This document shows, piece by piece, positions 1-13,912 of a stretch of DNA of 64,000 bases. The position numbers and the translations under genes are program-made. Numbering within the stretch: the stretch's first letter is position 1; the number at the start of each line of letters is the position of its first letter. Under the pieces are notes generated by a model. The model searched no databases and was not told where the DNA came from. It worked only from the letters and a program-made list of their open reading frames with translations. The stretch is from positions 806,001-870,000 of the forward strand of contig SCHM01000005.1 of assembly GCA_004123355.1 (NCBI GenBank), read 5' to 3'. This stretch comes from Amphirosellinia nigrospora (lineage: Eukaryota > Ascomycota > Sordariomycetes > Xylariales > Xylariaceae).

Positions 1-3000
1 TGTCATATATGTAGCATATAGCTCCCTATTTAGCTTCCACACAAGATAGTTGGTAGTTTATTTACCCCGCCGTCGGGCCAGAGCAAGAGAACACCAAGCT
101 TCCAGCCTAACGCACGATGAGTGACCAGCGGACCAGGGCACTAGTATGTAGTGTACCCGTGCCAAGGTAAGGCGCACACTAGTGGCGTGTATACGATAAC
201 CTGCAGGTATGACAGCAGTGTAGATATCTAGACATTCTTGATGTCATGGAACTAGGTGACGTAGCAGCGGACAGCAGGAAGCGGTGCTTCTTCTTCTACA
301 CTACTTGACCCTGCGATAGATAGAAACCCCGCGTATCCAGTCTATCAATTAACCTTCTCTTTAAGGGCCTAGTCATCAGCCGTACTTACACTATTAGTTT
401 AATACAAAGGTAAAAAAGACCGCAACCTTGAACATGAAGCTTGGTCAACAGCTAGCGCTGCAGTGAGAACCAGCCCTCTGGGATGGCAAAATCACAGGGG
501 GTATGGATCAAGAAAACGGGCAACTATGATCCCATTCGCTTCGTCATTTCGATAGTTGCGCCCTTGGACACGGTGAATTACAGCTCGAGCGACATCCATA
601 GGACTTACTCATGGCCGTCAGCTTGGTGAGATTTCTGCGCTTTCTCAGTCACGTTCATATAGACATAAGCGTCATTAGATTATCTTTAACCCACCAGCTG
701 CGGGCTACAACAACATCGAAGCCTTGTCTTGTCGGGCTCTTCCGTAAACACAATTGAATCCATGAGTTCAACTTGTGAGAGTCAAATTCTGGCTTGTTCC
801 GTTGCCTTGGATCCCACTGCCTGTAGCCTCGCAGCCCCTCACAACAGCTAAGCCAAATCAGTCTTGCCGGGGGTGGGATAAGCGAGATATGCGGCAGGCT
901 AGAGCTCCAGAAATCCCAGCCTACCTACTTCTTATGTACATCATCATCACTGGCGATAGTCAGCGAGAACTGCCGATGCTGATGCGGTTTTACTCGACAC
1001 GGTAGTTACGCCGACGAACAAACGAGACTACACCGCTTCAATATGATTACGGCCGTGTGACCTTGGTCCCGGGGGCGGATTGCACAATAGTACCTGTGCT
1101 AGGGGCGCCTCAATGTGTAATCGCCGTCGTAGCTGAACCTATAGTCGACGTTAGTAGGGCTATTAGAGCAAGCCACCAGTTGGACGAAGCGTGCAGCTTC
1201 TCATGGCCACGCACGTCATCGCATTTTTATGCGAACGGCTATTCACTAAGAAAGAAACGTGGGTATCAATTACCTTGAGCCACGTGGTTCATATTTTCTA
1301 CCCGATTGCAACATTCTCGTGTTCTCCGGTGGCCCAGAGCAACCCCCGGCGACAAATCCGGTCTCGCGTTCTCGCATTACTGTGACGAGATCAAATCCGC
1401 CCCCCGCAAGGCCAAAATGTCCCGAACAATTATATGCGCCGATACGAGCTGTAAGCTTATTACTCTGCGACCGAATTGGGTCTATACCCGGTGTTGGTAA
1501 GTGGTAAATTCCGCCTCGAAAAGGCAACAAACGGGACGGCATAGGCTATTCAGCCCTTGAATTCTTATTGAGCACTGGGAACTAAGCCCTTATCCGGCTC
1601 GCAACATTTGCAACTCAATACAACATTAGTTTCTCGCGCTTCCAGTTAAATGTTTAGTGTACTCAGAAGCTCATTATCTGCGCATGCGGGTTGCCGAGCA
1701 TTTACTGTGCCAATGAAAACCATCCCCAAAAGGGGCACCGAAATTTGACTGCATTCCCCCACGAATTCTTACGTAGTTAGAATCACGCATTGCCACGATG
1801 CGACTTTTTGTGATTGTGATCACCCTCACTATAAATTTAATATTTTTAAAAAAAAAACCGTGATCGCAGTTTGGCGGAGACGAAGATTCGTAACTATAAT
1901 GTAGTTCCTATTTATCTTTCCAAGCTACTGAATTACGTCTGGCTTTTTTGTCTTTTTCAAAAGCTCGCTAGTCACACTAATCCTTATACAACTACTTCAA
2001 AAGGTAGACTTCCTCTGTTCGTTAAGAGAAACGGGTAAGGGGAAAGGGGTTCTGCGCCATTTACGAATTGGACTTAAAGAGTAACAATATGCTATATCTA
2101 GCTACTCTCTCTCAATAATATGTCTCTAGCGTTCAAAGATCGGTTGTATAGTTCTTTGTTTAAGTCCTGCAAATGTACAAAATACGAAAAGCTCGTGATT
2201 TCTGTATGAAGCCCCATAGATTACGATCCGGTCTCGTCGTTCTCCTCACCAACCTCGTATAAACACGTGCTTTTCAGGACCAACGGAAGGTCTACGGCCG
2301 ATTCCTTCTCGTCCGTAACGTTCTAGCCCGGCCGTACCATGATAACAAACAAGTCGTCTTTCGTATCCGTTTTTAGTAACTTCTCATCCCAGTAACTTTC
2401 GAATAAGTTTTGTGTGTTCGACAATCTAAGCCGTCGAATACAATGTACTACCGTCCCCTTGAAAGCCAAAGGGCCTCGCGTAGACTTTCCGAATCCGTTA
2501 ATCATACTCGAATGTTTTTGAATGTCAAAACATGTTCTTATCTGTCCTACTTTTCTTTACAGTTTACACTTACGTTGTCTCACCAGGTGCCGACATCGAG
2601 ACTTCCAAACACTATGTCATGGATTCAGCTTGTCTAACTCAAAGATGGCACAGCAACTATACGCACCAGTTTCCTAGCTGACTCAATCAATAGAACATAC
2701 TCAACTAATAGATGTTTCACTCTACCGAGCTTTCCTATAAAATCAGGCTTTGATTATTATCACTACACAAATTATCTAGCTTCATTCATAGCTACCCTTA
2801 GCTAAGTACAGACATATTTCTTTTCCAGAGAAACAGATATGATGATAAGTACTATGGCACTAACTCATGTGGCTTTACCAAGTCTAAATAAGTAGTGATC
2901 TAGAAAAAACTCAAACCATTGGGGAAGGGGGGTTGGAATCTACTCGACTACGTTTCCATTTGTTTTGTGTAGTTGCACATGATCAAATCCATAGATCGTA

Positions 3001-5028
3001 CTACTCGATCTAAAACGTTTGTGGTAGGGTAACACTAGCTAACCGGTTTGACAAGCATGATGCGCAGACTGGTTTTGAAGGATTACTATTTGTTCTTTGT
3101 TTAATCACTTCTATATTCATTGTACATTACCGCCTCCAAAAGGATTGCCCCTGGTGGAACTTGCAGGTGAAGCCATTGAATTGCGGTGTTCTGTTAAAAT
3201 CAGCGAACAGCATTGTCTTTAGGGTATGGAATAATTTCCATTTCTCGGAATAAATGGGAAGCAAGCAGTCCAAACTCCTTTCTTGCTCGCTTATCTTACA
3301 CTATTCTATTGCATAAATACCCTAGAGCTTCGTCGGTATAGAGATGTGTTTCTATGATAAGTGATTATAACTACTTACTTAGGACTCTTGGGTTTGAGTT
3401 ATATTGAAGGGGAAACTATTGCGTTACATTTAATTCATTATCCTGGCGCTCCTTGCTTAGACTTATTCGTAGATGTTCGCTAGACAAATGGTCACTTTGC
3501 AAATTAAAAAGAACTAACAAGTGAGAAAACGAGTCTCCCTACGGATGTAGTTGGAATGTGACACCTTATTGTGTACTTGATCTGGAGCGATGGTACTTTA
3601 CCCGTCGTTATATCCCCTTCCCGAGATATCATAGTCTAGCTCAGAATCAGGCAGCAGACCTGTAGTGCTCATCTTTATTTCATTGTCAACGCTGCTTCTA
3701 CAGTATATATGTCACACGGACTAGCCACAGGACATAGCCATAGGAGCCACATAGAGTCTTGGGAAGTCTTGGAGGCCGGTTTCGTTCCGATCATTATCGT
3801 GGGCTGAGACATAGGCATAAGTGGCAAAATAGCATTCGTTAGAATACCCTCAACCACTTTCGAGGAACCATACCCGAGGAGGCCTGCGAGTTACTAGCAG
3901 TAATTTTCGCCTCTGGAAACCTGTCGATGGTATTGACCTAGTTGCGTCCAAATAATCAATATGCACGTAGCCTTGGTTAGTTAATCCCAATCCACAGCGA
4001 CATGTAAGTAAAGCCCCCGACCATTAGTGAGGTGTACTATGTGGAAGTCTGCAATTGCAGCAAGTAAATCGTGTTCTTGAGCTAAACTCGCCGAGTTCTT
4101 ATATGTAGACAGATCACCAACCCGATTATTTCGGCATGTTGACTAGATATCATCAAGGAACACACTAGTCGAGTCAAATCCGACATTAATCTTTTCCTGC
4201 TTCTTTCAGAGGTTGACGGAGAAAAATCCTTCTTGACATAGAGAGCCTATTCATAACAAGGAGCCCTAATGGATTCCAATCTTATTATAACTTTCTTTGC
4301 CGAGTCGGTATACCCACCAGCTCCAGTCACCCTTTTGCTACTTCGCGACTTGCTCCAACGCCCGAAATAGCAGCATGTCTTGACGAAGAGACAGAATCTC
4401 TACTGACTCTTCATCGAATGTGCGCACAAAGGCTTTCAGCTAAATCTGTTGAGCTCGACCATCCCATGAGCATCCAGGCGGATCAGATACTCGGCTCCGA
4501 AACCTTAACATGTAACAGAGAAACTCGTCGTCGGCAATGGTGATGGCTATATCTAGATTCAAAGTCTATTTTCCCCCGCATTAGGGCTCCGCCAAGCAAC
4601 ACCAACTATCCCTAATTTCTCCTGTTCCCCTTGAGTGTGGCTGTAAACTCTGTGGCGCTTGGTGGCCGTTGTCTTGGCAGATCCTGAACGTTAAAAATAA
4701 CATCACCCGGAGTCTTTGGGTGAATATAGGCGCTTGATTTAGCGTGGGCTTCGGCCCCGAGTCTTCGACAAGAAATGCTAAACCACACTTTCGGCTCTCT
4801 AAACTGGTAGTATGTTGTTGAATTTTCAAGTGCTACCAAAAGATCGGATTTTAACATACTCACCATCACTCCAAATGCTAGATGTATAAGACAAGGTGAT
4901 CCTCTCCTACAAGATCTCAAAATGCCACATCACCAGACCAGTCATCTTGAACGCGCCTCGCACCTCATCACAAAAACGACACCTCCTTTATTACAGTTTG
5001 ACCCCTGAGCACCATTCCAATCGCAGTC
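1..5028. other. Gene-free stretch, nothing recognised
   Basis: I see no coding region that I can support here. Open frames are short, lack conserved motifs and do not join through plausible introns. Composition is mixed to AT-rich, with a short poly-A run near 1848-1857. The minus-strand frame at 4612-4920 looks somewhat protein-like but matches no family I know. The stretch could hold old, unrecognisable transposon or gene relics. Confidence 0.5.
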
Positions 5029-6295
5029 ATGTATACTCAAGCCCTCTTCCACGCACTCACTGCGTACTGTCTCGTCGCAGGTACAGATGCAACTGTTCTC
5101 GGTCACGATATTCCAATTCGTACTGTGGCTCCGCGCGAGATCGCTGGTCTTAACGTTTGGAAGCTCTTTGATGCAGTCAAAGACTTTTTGGCGACTGCAA
5201 ACGCATATGATCCTTCTACTCCAGACAAGTGCAACTTGTTGGTGCGGACCAGTAAAGGTGGAAATGTATGTGATAGCTAGATCCTATCTGTCGTTTCTTG
5301 TGCCTAACTTCAACGACGATAGTGCCAAACGTTTGTCAACTGCGAGCAGAACGACGGGCCCGGCCAGGATATGGGACCTTGGAATGTCTGCTATCTCAAT
5401 GGCCGGCAGTTCTTCCATCATGACTTGCTCGGGGACTTTTCCGTCACATTCACTCAAGCTGGAGGTGTCAACAGCGATGAAGATGGGTTCGTTCTGATAA
5501 TTCCTCTCCTCTAATGCAACCGCCGTAGTTACACCTTGATATACTAACTGTTAGAAGCCTTCATCATCCGGTATTTCAGTTTGCAGCACTGAATAATTGG
5601 GAGCCGCTGAATGTTGAGGATGTTCTTGCCAAACAGGTAAGATTCCATTACTGTCTTTCATGTTCAGTCCGAGGCATCTGCTAATCATTGTTTGCAGGCT
5701 GAATCGGGCGGCGGATCAGGTAACCTGTGCACTCGAGCTAATGACTTCGAAATCCTTGGCTCTGGATGCGGCCTCCCGCAGCTGCAACGAGCCGCCACCA
5801 GTGCGTTCGGCATCAGTTTAATAAACCCGGACTCTGATAAAGATGGCTATACACCAGGGTGGTGTAAGTATACTCATCATATATCCTAGGGTCAACCTCA
5901 TGGTTACCACCACAATCGCGAGATACTAACCCCCTGCCCAACCCACAGGCACAGCCCACGTGATCCAATACCAGCGCAACGAATTTGGCAACGGCGACAA
6001 GTACGCCTTCGCGGTTCAAATCTTCGATGGGGCGGGTGATCAAATCGGATCGGTGCAGAAGCAGGAAGTAGACGATGCGGGCGGACTCGCCATCGACTCT
6101 AAACTGCCGTACGCATTAACGTTGCAGGTTGGCGGCGCTGACGAGGACCCGGTCTCCTTCTCGTACGGAGCTGCCACCTGGCTATGCACTGGCAACAAGG
6201 ATGAAGAGGGCGACCACCAATGCAACCTTGGCGAGGGGGATGCGCACGGTTACGAAAATGGAGATCGCGAAGGTAACATGGGATTTACTTGCTAA
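5029..6295 (+). CDS. Secreted cysteine-containing protein, unknown function
   Basis: I do not recognise the family. The spliced model has five exons: 5029-5265, 5323-5486, 5555-5636, 5698-5863 and 5949-6295. All introns are GT-AG, phases agree throughout, and the third exon is preceded by a TACTAAC-like branch site. The product is about 331 residues. It starts with a hydrophobic segment (residues about 4-18, rich in Ala/Leu/Val) that reads as a signal peptide. About ten cysteines follow, and the protein ends in a cysteine just before the stop, as secreted disulfide-bonded fungal proteins often do. The central and C-terminal parts are Gly/Asp-rich. No catalytic motif is visible. It is the only multi-exon gene in the window without any frame break. 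It could be a secreted effector or a wall-associated protein, but this is only a guess from its secretion signal. Confidence 0.8.
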
Positions 6296-6842
6296 TCAGG
6301 TCGTGTCATGGAGGGGTGCGGGGTTACCTGGCTAATAAGGGGTTAGCTTTCATGTATAAGAAAGAAGGGGGGATGTGACGTGGTCAGCACCTAACCACTT
6401 ACATATTTCCACATGTCTTACAGTAGGTTTTTGTTGATTTTTTAATTGATTTCTATTATGTTGCCTTTGACCGAGGAGATACACGTCGGTTAAGCTGATT
6501 ACATCTGACCCTGATATCGCGATCTGGGAAGCGACTGAAGCTTTGATTGGCATCTCAACTATGATTAATCAGCTGAGGGACAAGCTGTAGAGTTCTGAGA
6601 CATGGTTGTAAAGTAGCCTAGGGTATGTGAGCAAATGAGGTTCTATACCCCGACGCCACTATGTTTTGCTACCAGTCTCCCGCGGGGAACCTTGCGCTCT
6701 TGGCTTTGCATTCATGCATTAAGGATGTTGAGATTCGGCTCTCGCGCTAGGATTGCGAGGGTTTCCCTTTAAAGACGCGATGGATGACCGTTCGTTAAGT
6801 CAGTGTGCTGGAAGTATCCGTCCTTTGAATAGACCCTAGGTA

Positions 6843-8879
6843 ATGGCTGCAGCGAGTCTCGTTATGTTGGGCCCCCAGAACCCATCGAAACCTTGTCACT
6901 GCCAACCATGGCATAGAGATTGCGACTCTACAACGTGCTCACAAGCGAAGTTTGCTTCTGACACAGTCCCATATGTTTCTCTTAAACATTTCCGCTTGAG
7001 CGGGGAGAGAGGTTGTCCGACGTGTGCCATCATTACCAGCGCCCTTTCAATACCGGAAATAAGAGAGATATGGCAACAATCTATCGAGCCTGCCCGACGA
7101 TCTGGGCGCCGTCAAGTAACTACGGAGTTACGTGATGACGAAGAAGAAATACAGGTAGAGCTTCATCTCATAGACTATACAAAGGAGCGACGATATTTGA
7201 GAACGGTAGCGTCTGAAGTCTCAGAAGATTGGAGACATTTTAACATATGGCGCGAGGTACACTCTAGTAAGAGCTTCAAGTCTCAAGTGGAAACTTGTGA
7301 TTGTTAATCTCGACTCCTCTCAGGCCACTGTAAAGCTTTCCCACCCCTAAAAAACCACCCCGTAGAGCACACGGGCTCAGCAAGCAGTATGGAACACTTG
7401 AAGGACTGGATCAGTGTCTGTGCTGCAAACCACACGTGTTACCCGAGTGATGATACAGTTTTACCCACACGTCTTGTCAAAGTATCGGTAAAGTCATTAC
7501 TCAAGGTTCTGTAAACGAGTAGCATGAGAAACTAATATATTGCGAATAGGAGAACCGTGTCAGAGTTGTGGAGAGTCAAGGCAGACGCGGCCGTTATACG
7601 ACTCTCAGTCATAAATGGGGTCTCAGCGAGACATTCAAGTTAACGAAGTCGAACGTGAACCTCATGGCGGATGGCATCCCTTGGGACTCAATACCCAGGT
7701 CATACCAGGAAGCTATAGCGGTGACGCGGCACCTCGGGATTGAACACTATGGATCGACACTCTCTGCATCATTCAAGACGATGCAGAGGATTGGGAGAGG
7801 GAGCGGGGAAAATGAAAGCGGTATACGGCAGCTCCTATTTAACATAGCTGCTAATGAAGCCGTAGACTCTGACGGGGGCTTATTCATGTCGAGCGATCTG
7901 AGCGCCAAGTACCCCGCCTACAAGGTCCCGAAGAGCCGTTGGTACAGATCCGAGCACAACCTCATAAGGCACATTGGCACTTCGGCAGTAATTATAATTC
8001 ATGTCCGTCCCGCCTCTAATGCCGCGCGGCTGGGTCTTACAAGAGCGCATTCTCTCCCCGAGTAATATACTACGAGCGGACGACTTGAAATGGGAATGCG
8101 AGGCCACAGTGGACTGCCAGTGTGGTGCGATGGTGGTCATTTCAAACTTCAAGTTAGACTATCACAGGTCCTTGAAGCGCGACGGAAACCCACTGCCGTA
8201 CCAGTGGATGCGAATTAGTGAAAGTATGGTTCTCTGAAGTTCACCTATGACAGTGACCGGCTAGTTGCGCTCTCAGGCCTCGTCGAGCAAGGGATCCAAT
8301 CCGGAAAGGGGGTAGATACCTCGCTGGGCTCTGGGAGCGCGATCTTGCGCACCAGTTAACCTGGGAGATCACTAGTACACACAGGAGACCCGACACATAC
8401 CTCGTGCCTAGCTGGTCGGTGCGTAATTCTCGGTGTTCTTTTCCTCCTGCTTTAGCACCTTATGAGCACGACGTTTCCTTTTGGGGCGTGATGATGCCTC
8501 GAAGCTTCTGAGACCCTCAAAATTCACGCTATAAACAGCAAAAACTAACTCCGAGTGTTGTAGTGGCTTTCTGTGTTTGGGAGGGTATGGTATTCGAACC
8601 GATGGATTTCACCTCGGAGTGCTCGAATATCGATGTGAAGATTATGGAAGTAAGTTGCACGAGTACAGAAGGAGCTATACCAGTCCTAATACCAGCCCGA
8701 TAGTGGGATTTCTACGACTGAAGGGGCGAGGACTGAAAATGCGGGCGGAACTGGTGAATGCCGGTACGCAGTCGACGCCACCGGTTTACCGCTTGCGAAC
8801 AGAGAGTAAGGAAAAGAAAGGGCTCAATATACTAGTTCGAACGGACTATGTAATGACCAAGAAGAGGCCAACGCTGTGA
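6843..8879 (+). pseudogene. HET-domain (heterokaryon incompatibility) protein, frame-broken
   Basis: The HET domain is found in fungal proteins that trigger cell death when genetically different hyphae fuse. The N-terminal exon (6843 to about 7256) carries Cys-rich pairs typical of the region ahead of HET domains. An exon around 7325-7480 encodes the usual Trp/Cys/His segment ending in LPTRLVKV. After an intron ending near 7550 comes the diagnostic HET start, YTTLSHKWG (about 7593-7619). The domain continues with LGIEHY near 7732 and RGWVLQER near 8027 (written RGW in HET families), followed by ALSGL (8267) and YLAGLWERDL-like sequence (about 8318) in other frames. These conserved blocks lie in three different frames, and in-frame stops separate them. 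Single-base gaps near 7748, 7813 and 7840 would explain most of the breaks. The C-terminal frame 8577-8879 is probably the last part. It is either a dead allele or a sequence with base-level errors. Confidence 0.8.
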
Positions 8880-11639
8880 CGGAAGTATTTTTATTATTTT
8901 GGGGCAAGATGTGGCCCGATCAGAACACCTTCCTCGTCCTCAAACCAGCTTCATCTGATAACCAAAAATTTGAAAGACTTGGGATAATGTGGCTTTCGCA
9001 TCAAGCAAGGCAAAGGAAACGGAGCAAATACTGGCACATTTCACAATGAAAGATAACATAACGATAGTCTAGATCTTGCTAAAGGGTATTATAGTTACTG
9101 CTATACTACTGAACTGGTGCGTGTGTTTGAAGGGGGCTGATTAAATCAGGAGAAATAGGGGTAAATGACGGGGTACTAACATGAATACTAAATGATGCAG
9201 ATGTTATAAGTATTTGTCGATAAGGTATTACTTTTGTTACCACACCATACCTAGTAGCGCAGCCTTTTTTCTCTTTTACTTGGTGCTAGCAAGCTATTGT
9301 TCATCTCCTCCAAGGTTGATGTACTTGAAGTCGACTTGGAACAGCTATTTTGTAAGGTTTAACTTGCGTTTTATAATATTAGTCCAACGTAGTCCAACAT
9401 AGTCTAACATTATTTGGGGTATACTGACTTCCCACACGTCCTCCAATTGCGTTCTTTCACCTGATAACTCGTTCTAGGTCCCGCGTCACCAGGCGCCGGG
9501 TCAGGTTCTCTTAGACTGCGTCATTGACAGGCCTATATCTGCGAGTCATGCTCGCCGAAGATGCCACGACAGCCAATACTCGGGTCACCCGAAGACCGCG
9601 GCTCCATGCGACTTGATCTACGATGCATAAATGTCGCTGAGAAATCTTACTTCTTGTGCAAAGTTTCCAGCTTTTCTAGCGAGATATTGACGCTTCGAAG
9701 ACCAGGACTACATGCGCGTTATTCCTCCCTGAAGGACATACAGTCGGTCGCTAAATAGGGGCGAACCAGGCCATTTACTCAGAAAAAGCCTAAGAAAGGT
9801 TGGATAAATAAAAGTTCAACTTGCTATCGCGCAACATCAAGCCCACTGACTCTCGGTTGAATGTTTCAGTGAGTATTGATAGACCCTAAGTGTCAGTTTT
9901 CTTTTCAAACTACGACGAGCAACGCAATGAAGTTTACGGGTTTCAGTTACCTATGTGCAGAATCACGTATCGTACAGCTATGTGCCATAAATATGCTAGT
10001 TGAAAGCTTTGAGACTAGATGCATGAAAGGCACCTACGAGTTATTTAAATTAGACGCCCAGTCTAATAATGAGATCGCCGGAGGCGACATGATGTGAATA
10101 TGAAGTGGAGGACATCCGGGCAAATTCCCGGCTCAACAGGGGTGGGATACCCCGAGGGCATCACCAACCCTCTTGTCGCACCGAACTTGATGATGACGAA
10201 AACCCGATCGGACTTTACGTCTCTATATCGAGTCGACTATCGATGGTACTCGCATCAACAAGGTGAGGTGTTTTAATTGGTAGACGACATCTAGCCTTCA
10301 TAGGTCTTTACGGTCGTGTCCATGGGTTGCTTGGCCGGCTCGAGCAGACAATCCCACCTTGGAATTCTCCCTTTTATCCACGCTATTCCATCCAGGCGCA
10401 ACATGCTATAGCCGAAAGCCTAAACGTCATCGCCTAGGAGACGAGTTGTTCTCGCCTGGCAAGTAAGTAGGTAGTTAGTGAACCTTTACTGTCTCTACTA
10501 TAGCTTGGCTTAACTCACAACTGGGGATCGCGTTGAATCATATCGCGTCTCTACATGCCCGGTTTTATGAGAGCAAATGATTGTTCATCTTGACGATATG
10601 CTAAATTTAGATACGGAGAGGTACGGTAAAGTGGCTAATACGTCGCCAACGAGCACCAAGCCGCTATGCTCAGTTTACGACAATTGGCTTGCCCTTTGCC
10701 CTGAATCACTCATCTTCAAAGTGTCTCTGGGATAACATTCAGTCAACAGAGTGTTCTGGGCTATGAACGTTCGCCAACAGTATCTTCTCACGAGCAATTG
10801 ACGTGTTCGTGGCGAGCGTGGTGGATTAGCCTAAATGGCTCTAGCTCTGGGAAGTTCGGCTTCGCACTCCATGCTAAGACGTCGATCTGCTATTTGAGTG
10901 CGACATAGCATCGCTTATAACCCCATAGCAATCTATTCATCAGCCCAGAAAAGCCCAGTTAGGCATTTATCCTCCCTATCACGTCGCGGGCAAAGTAAGA
11001 TATTCCATCATGGCGATAGGTGTGCGGTTCTTTTTCGGGAGGTGGCTTGTGAATTATCCTCTTTATGTCATAGCGATCAATTGAAGTGGTCCAAGATTAC
11101 CCAATCGGGCAATGGGGATAATAAGCAGTGCCCGGGAAAGGCATCATGCTCTCCGAGATCTTCAGGAACAGCGTAACTATTTCAATATCGTATTTGGCCA
11201 AAATCACATCCCATATCGTAGATGAGCGAGGACCAGGACAACCTGCGGGACTGAATCGCTGGGTCCATGAGTTTGCCAAGGCAAACCACACTTCGCCTAG
11301 CTTGTTCCGTAATTATAGCACAGGTGTAAATCATCCGGATCCAAGGTCTACGAAAAGAGATAATATTACCTCGGGCATGCCAGTTCGGACGGACTGGTCT
11401 CTCCGAATTTTCCGTCATGTTGGGCCTAATGAGAGTGAGGTGAACTCCTATTCTGATATTCCTGAGCTAAAGAGCTAGATACTTCTCAGCACCGTGATAA
11501 GTCAACCGTCACTTATTCTTAATCGCCCATCATGAAGTGGACATCGTCTTTGCAGGCTAGCGAGCCTCTTCACCTTAGGTGAGCAATTGCTTCTCGACAG
11601 TACTTTGGGCCCGCGTACTCATATCTAGCTAGTCTCGGC
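8880..11639. other. Stretch without a recognisable gene
   Basis: Several plus-strand frames here (9561-9758, 9876-10276, 10898-11176, 11128-11478) are somewhat protein-like. They show no motif I can name and do not join into a convincing spliced model. They may be parts of another frame-broken gene, but I cannot support one. Confidence 0.4.
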
Positions 11640-12312
11640 GCAGTCGGACTCAGTACCTTGAGACACCGAAACGGCATCACCTTCCAGTCGGCTACCTTCG
11701 GAAGGTATCACGTATCGATTGGCCCTCCCGGCCGATGCCAGTGCAGACAAGCCGTACGATGTCATCCTCCAGGTCGTCGCCCCCATCGCGAACGGCTGGG
11801 TTGCGTGGGCGTGGGTGTTCCATGACTTACAATCCGTTGACGGTGGTATGGGCCAATGGGAATGCGCCGTATACTCATCGCGGCAGGCACTGTACGTGGA
11901 CTGACCCGGGATCTCATCTCATGCTGCGGGATACTGACCGACGCCAGGGCTATTACACGCCCTCGCCGTACGAGGACGCAAAGTATACTGTTCTGAAGGC
12001 ACGGGGGCCAACGCCACGCACTTCAAGTTCACAGCTCTTTGCACGGGTTGTGCGAGCTGGGCAGACTTCGACGGCAACGTGATGACATTGGATGGCGCTA
12101 GCCAGGCTAACTTCGCCTATGCGTACTCGACGACGCCGGTGGAGGAGCCTTCGAACCAAGAGACAACCTTCAGCATCCACGACTCTGTCGGACACTGGAC
12201 GCATGATCTGGGCGCAGCACGGTCCGACAAGTTCAGCTCTTGGGTGGCGGCCAACAAGGTGAACACAACCTACCACCGGAGACAGATACGCGTCGGCAGG
12301 TTTGGTTATTAA
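11640..12312 (+). pseudogene. Cellobiose-dehydrogenase-type cytochrome domain, frame-broken
   Basis: The encoded pieces match the haem b cytochrome domain (CDH-cyt, DOMON-like) that is secreted alone or fused to the flavin domain of cellobiose dehydrogenase. Such domains pass electrons to lytic polysaccharide monooxygenases in cellulose breakdown. Visible blocks are NGITFQSATF (about 11670), a LALPADASADKPYDVI-like strand (11719 on), VAPIANGWVAWAW, then in another frame MTYNPLTVVWANG (about 11822), a TALCTGC block (about 12033) and SIHDSVGHWTHDL (about 12172). The Met of the first of these two ligand regions and a His in the last are candidate haem ligands. At least three frame changes separate the blocks. 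No flavin dehydrogenase domain follows. I see no signal peptide, so the 5' end is uncertain. Confidence 0.72.
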
Positions 12313-13912
12313 GCTCAGAGAATCGCGGCCACATATGTAAAGGGCATGGCAACAATGGCGCGGCGACGTATCTTACTGGAACGAATAATGCATACCGGGC
12401 CAAACGGACGCAAGCGAGATTGAAGTAGCAGCCTCCCGAACTAGGGCATTGTGACATTCGTAGTTATGGCTCAAAACAAATAGAACTATAGACAGATAGG
12501 AATTCCTACTTCGTAATTGATTCACTTGTGGGAGTGAGCCAATGTGATGGATATGTGCCCATTGCTTGGGCATGCAAATACTTGCAATATACACCTGATG
12601 TTTTGTTGCCCAGTATGATGGCTAGAAAGAGAGTTAGCCTACGCATGTTCCTATACAAAAGAAAGGCGGGTAGATACTTGGCCCTTGCAGCACCTATCGC
12701 TTTTCCAAACGAGTGCATCACACGGCCACCTCTTTTTCCAGCCTGAGCTCACAAACTAATCCTCTGCTCTCGGGACCGACCAAGCTAACGCTATGCGCCT
12801 CAAATACACGTGCTGGATACTTCCCCGTCGGTCTTGAAAGACGTCATCCGCGGCGTCGACGAGTTCCTGGAGCGGACACATCACCGTCCATGCTATATAC
12901 CGACTTGACAGCTACGATGATTGACTGTTTCCCTGCGCACTAGCGGCCGGCCAAGATCTGCCGCGGCATCTCCGGAAGGCGTCGACATCGCTGTGCGGGA
13001 ACTCGATCCTATCCGTCGCGAGCTTTGCTTCATGCATCATGCGTACTCATGATGGCGCCCGGTCTGGGTATCGTCGTCCAGATAGCGATATTGGCCTCGA
13101 AGCTAGAGCGCGACGAGCAGGCCGGCCTTGGCGCCTTGGAAGAAGGCGATGTCCATCTCCGCTTGCTCAATGTTTCCGTTGGAAGTGCACTATAGTTCAT
13201 CTCCATTAAACTTATCATGCATGAGACTTTGTACTATGGCTGGAGTGACATCCACTTACAGTACATGTAGCTAAGGCCTAACACAGCCGGAGCTTATGTA
13301 AGTGCAGGTAGCACATTAGAGCTAATCACAGGCGCTAGTTATAGGCACCTACGCCTTATTCTCAAATAGTTACGCATTCTACTGTATATAAACCTACTGT
13401 AAGAAGAAAGTAATAGCTTAGGTTTATCTTGACCAGAGTTGTTGTACTCCACCATTGGTTGACAGACGAGTTACGAATAAAGACGCTCGCATGTTGTTGA
13501 CGCTGAGTGTTAAAATAGAGGGGGTTGGTACACTACAACACAGCCATGGGCTCTCATCCCCGCTCTCTAGAGCCTCGCCTCTATCCTTTTGTACTAGGAA
13601 AATACCGAAAGAGAGCGACAACATGGTGACTCGGCTTTGTCTACCGACAGATATGTCAAGCAATCTCACTTGCATCCTAGAGTATTACACATGTGATTGG
13701 GTTATTTTCTTGTGAAAGAGTTGTGTCTATGACTTTAATTATCTCCCAAGTCCTAGGTTTGGTCGTATCGTACAACTCTTGATCAGGTGTGACATCTTCA
13801 ACGGAGCAAGGTCAGTACTTTAGCTCTTTTATCCGTTCTGCGTGCTTATCAACAGTGCACGATGCGAAGGAGTTGACTAGGGATATATGATTGAAGAACA
13901 CAGACATCTGTC
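12313..13912. other. Stretch without a recognisable gene
   Basis: Short frames on both strands (for example 12528-12746, 13030-13218, 13455-13715) have no motifs that I recognise. I see no intron chain linking them. Confidence 0.4.

Noticed and set aside
1-5028. Transposon relics or terminal repeats
   Set aside because: I saw no paired terminal repeats, no target duplication and no reverse transcriptase or transposase motif.
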